Source of the DNA: Aliikangiella coralliicola
GTDB taxonomy: Bacteria; Pseudomonadota; Gammaproteobacteria; Enterobacterales; Kangiellaceae
Length of the DNA stretch: 64,000 nt
Direction of reading: 5' to 3'
Assembly: GCF_007004725.1 (NCBI RefSeq)
Contig: NZ_ML660160.1
Location: forward strand, 434,001-498,000
How positions within the stretch are numbered: the first letter of the stretch is position 1; every line of letters begins with the position of its first letter. The position numbers and the translations under genes are program-made. The notes beneath the pieces were generated by a model. The model was not told where the DNA came from. It saw only the letters and a program-made list of their open reading frames with translations, and did not search any database. Positions 63,303 through 64,000 of the stretch are shown piece by piece.

Positions 63303-64000
63303 GTGAAAATTAAATACCTGACATCATTAGTTCAGTTAACTGAAAAAAAATTCTCAACGAAATATGATCAAAATTATCTGCGTAAATCGCGAGTATTGTT
63401 GGGCGCCGTGATAATTATTATCTCGTCGACCCTGTCCGTGGTTGCTAACGCGGCTAGCGTGAGTGCCTCTACCAACGTGAGTGCGAATGGTAACTACAGC
63501 ATCAGCTATAGCGCGGCAAGTGTTAGCATGGGTTCCAATACCCTGCAGGAAAAAATTAACAGTGGCGATTGGAATGCCATTGCCAACAATGTGACCAGTG
63601 GTACAAAATCCTATACTGGCAAGCCGCAAGGGACCTACTATTACCGTGTAAAAACATACAAGTGTTCGATTTCCGGAGGGGGAGGAGGTCCCGGTGGAGG
63701 CGGCTACAATTGTACAACGTCTTACTCGAATTCTGCGACCGTTAAAGTCCTCACAAAACCCGGTAATGTTTCGTCAATTAACATTTCAACGACAAGTGCT
63801 GCACAAGGTAAATATAGGATCAGTTGGGGAACTGCTTCAGGCACCGTGAGCAAGTATCGCTTGCAGCGTGAAACCTACGGTGCAGGTAACTGGTCGACAC
63901 TTCAGGAATCCTCGAGTCGTTCTCGTGATGACACCCTGAGTGATGGTCAATATCGCTATCGCGTTTACGCATGCAACAACGCAGGTTGCAGAAGTTCACC
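63303..64000 (+). CDS. Exported protein with fibronectin-III-like repeats, N-terminal part
   Basis: The frame runs from GTG 63303 to the window end without stop (about 232 residues seen). AGGGG seven bases upstream supports the GTG. The signal peptide has a long n-region (about 30 polar residues), then VLLGAVIIIISSTLSVVANA with cleavage after residue 50. At least two beta-sandwich modules follow, with the edges YYYRVKTYKC and YRYRVYACNNAGC, typical of FnIII-like repeats in large secreted proteins. A Gly-rich loop (SGGGGGPGGGGY) with nearby cysteines interrupts the first. The full protein, possibly an RHS/SpvB-type toxin or adhesin, lies outside. Confidence 0.75.
   Translation, partial: MKIKYLTSLVQLTEKKFSTKYDQNYLRKSRVLLGAVIIIISSTLSVVANAASVSASTNVSANGNYSISYSAASVSMGSNTLQEKINSGDWNAIANNVTSGTKSYTGKPQGTYYYRVKTYKCSISGGGGGPGGGGYNCTTSYSNSATVKVLTKPGNVSSINISTTSAAQGKYRISWGTASGTVSKYRLQRETYGAGNWSTLQESSSRSRDDTLSDGQYRYRVYACNNAGCRSS

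Noticed and set aside
63354-63629. 91-codon minus-strand frame at the right end
   Set aside because: It is the shadow of the FnIII-repeat gene, which has a signal peptide and ribosome site.
1-64000. CRISPR array, tRNA, rRNA, integrase or transposase
   Set aside because: None could be found on reading either strand; the tandem repeats seen lack spacer structure.

Overview
The window looks like chromosomal DNA from a free-living, moderately AT-rich marine-type gammaproteobacterium. The 191-aa NfuA with its C149/C152 pair, the 451-aa PssA, the EfpL (YeiP) paralogue with Arg33, the BtuR-type adenosyltransferase and the many secreted metalloproteases all point that way. A Kangiella/Aliikangiella-like lineage is my guess from gene content only. 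No rRNA, tRNA, CRISPR array, integrase or transposase was seen. Both ends cut through genes.

Layout. 1-4.2 kb: the 3' end of a YadA-head-like repeat protein, a spacer with a three-copy 32-nt repeat, and a secreted M9 collagenase. 4.2-9.7 kb: a MarR regulator divergent from a PLP decarboxylase with paired operators between them, then YitT, an MscS channel, a small membrane protein and nfuA with an IscR-like site. 9.9-16.4 kb: two large secreted zinc proteases (M14 and metzincin types), an acetyltransferase and a small secreted protein. 16.4-33.6 kb: a cobalamin uptake, salvage and nucleotide-loop assembly locus. Its parts are a BtuF-like cytoplasmic protein, a PduO-type adenosyltransferase, two paralogous SpoIIAA-like genes, riboswitch 1 with btuD-btuC-cobT-cobS-cobU-cobC-cobQ-cobO-btuF, and riboswitch 2 with btuB, then a second histidine phosphatase, cbiB, cobD and an Fe-S protein. 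No corrin-ring genes are present, so the locus fits import of corrinoids, adenosylation, amidation and rebuilding of the lower ligand. A B12-dependent fused mutase (IcmF, 46.6-50.0 kb) is a likely consumer.

33.6-46.5 kb: membrane and housekeeping genes (BPSS1780 family, efpL-pssA, a DUF6351-like protein, cytochrome b561, an AI-2E-type permease, a PadR/HAAS pair, a PGPGW protein, an App1-type phosphatase and an acetyltransferase). 50.5-55.0 kb: a Kazal-like lipoprotein, then a tightly coupled pair made of a nucleotide-carrier-like membrane protein with a cadherin-like tail and an exported calcineurin-type phosphatase fused to a kinase-like domain. This pair is the best candidate for an undescribed system. 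55.1-62.8 kb: a MacB-type ABC exporter (adaptor, ATPase, permease) divergent from a sigma-54 response regulator and its histidine kinase, with a readable -24/-12 promoter and upstream dyad. 63.3 kb to the end: the start of an exported protein with fibronectin-III-like repeats.

Functions rest on motif reading and memory of families. No database search was run.
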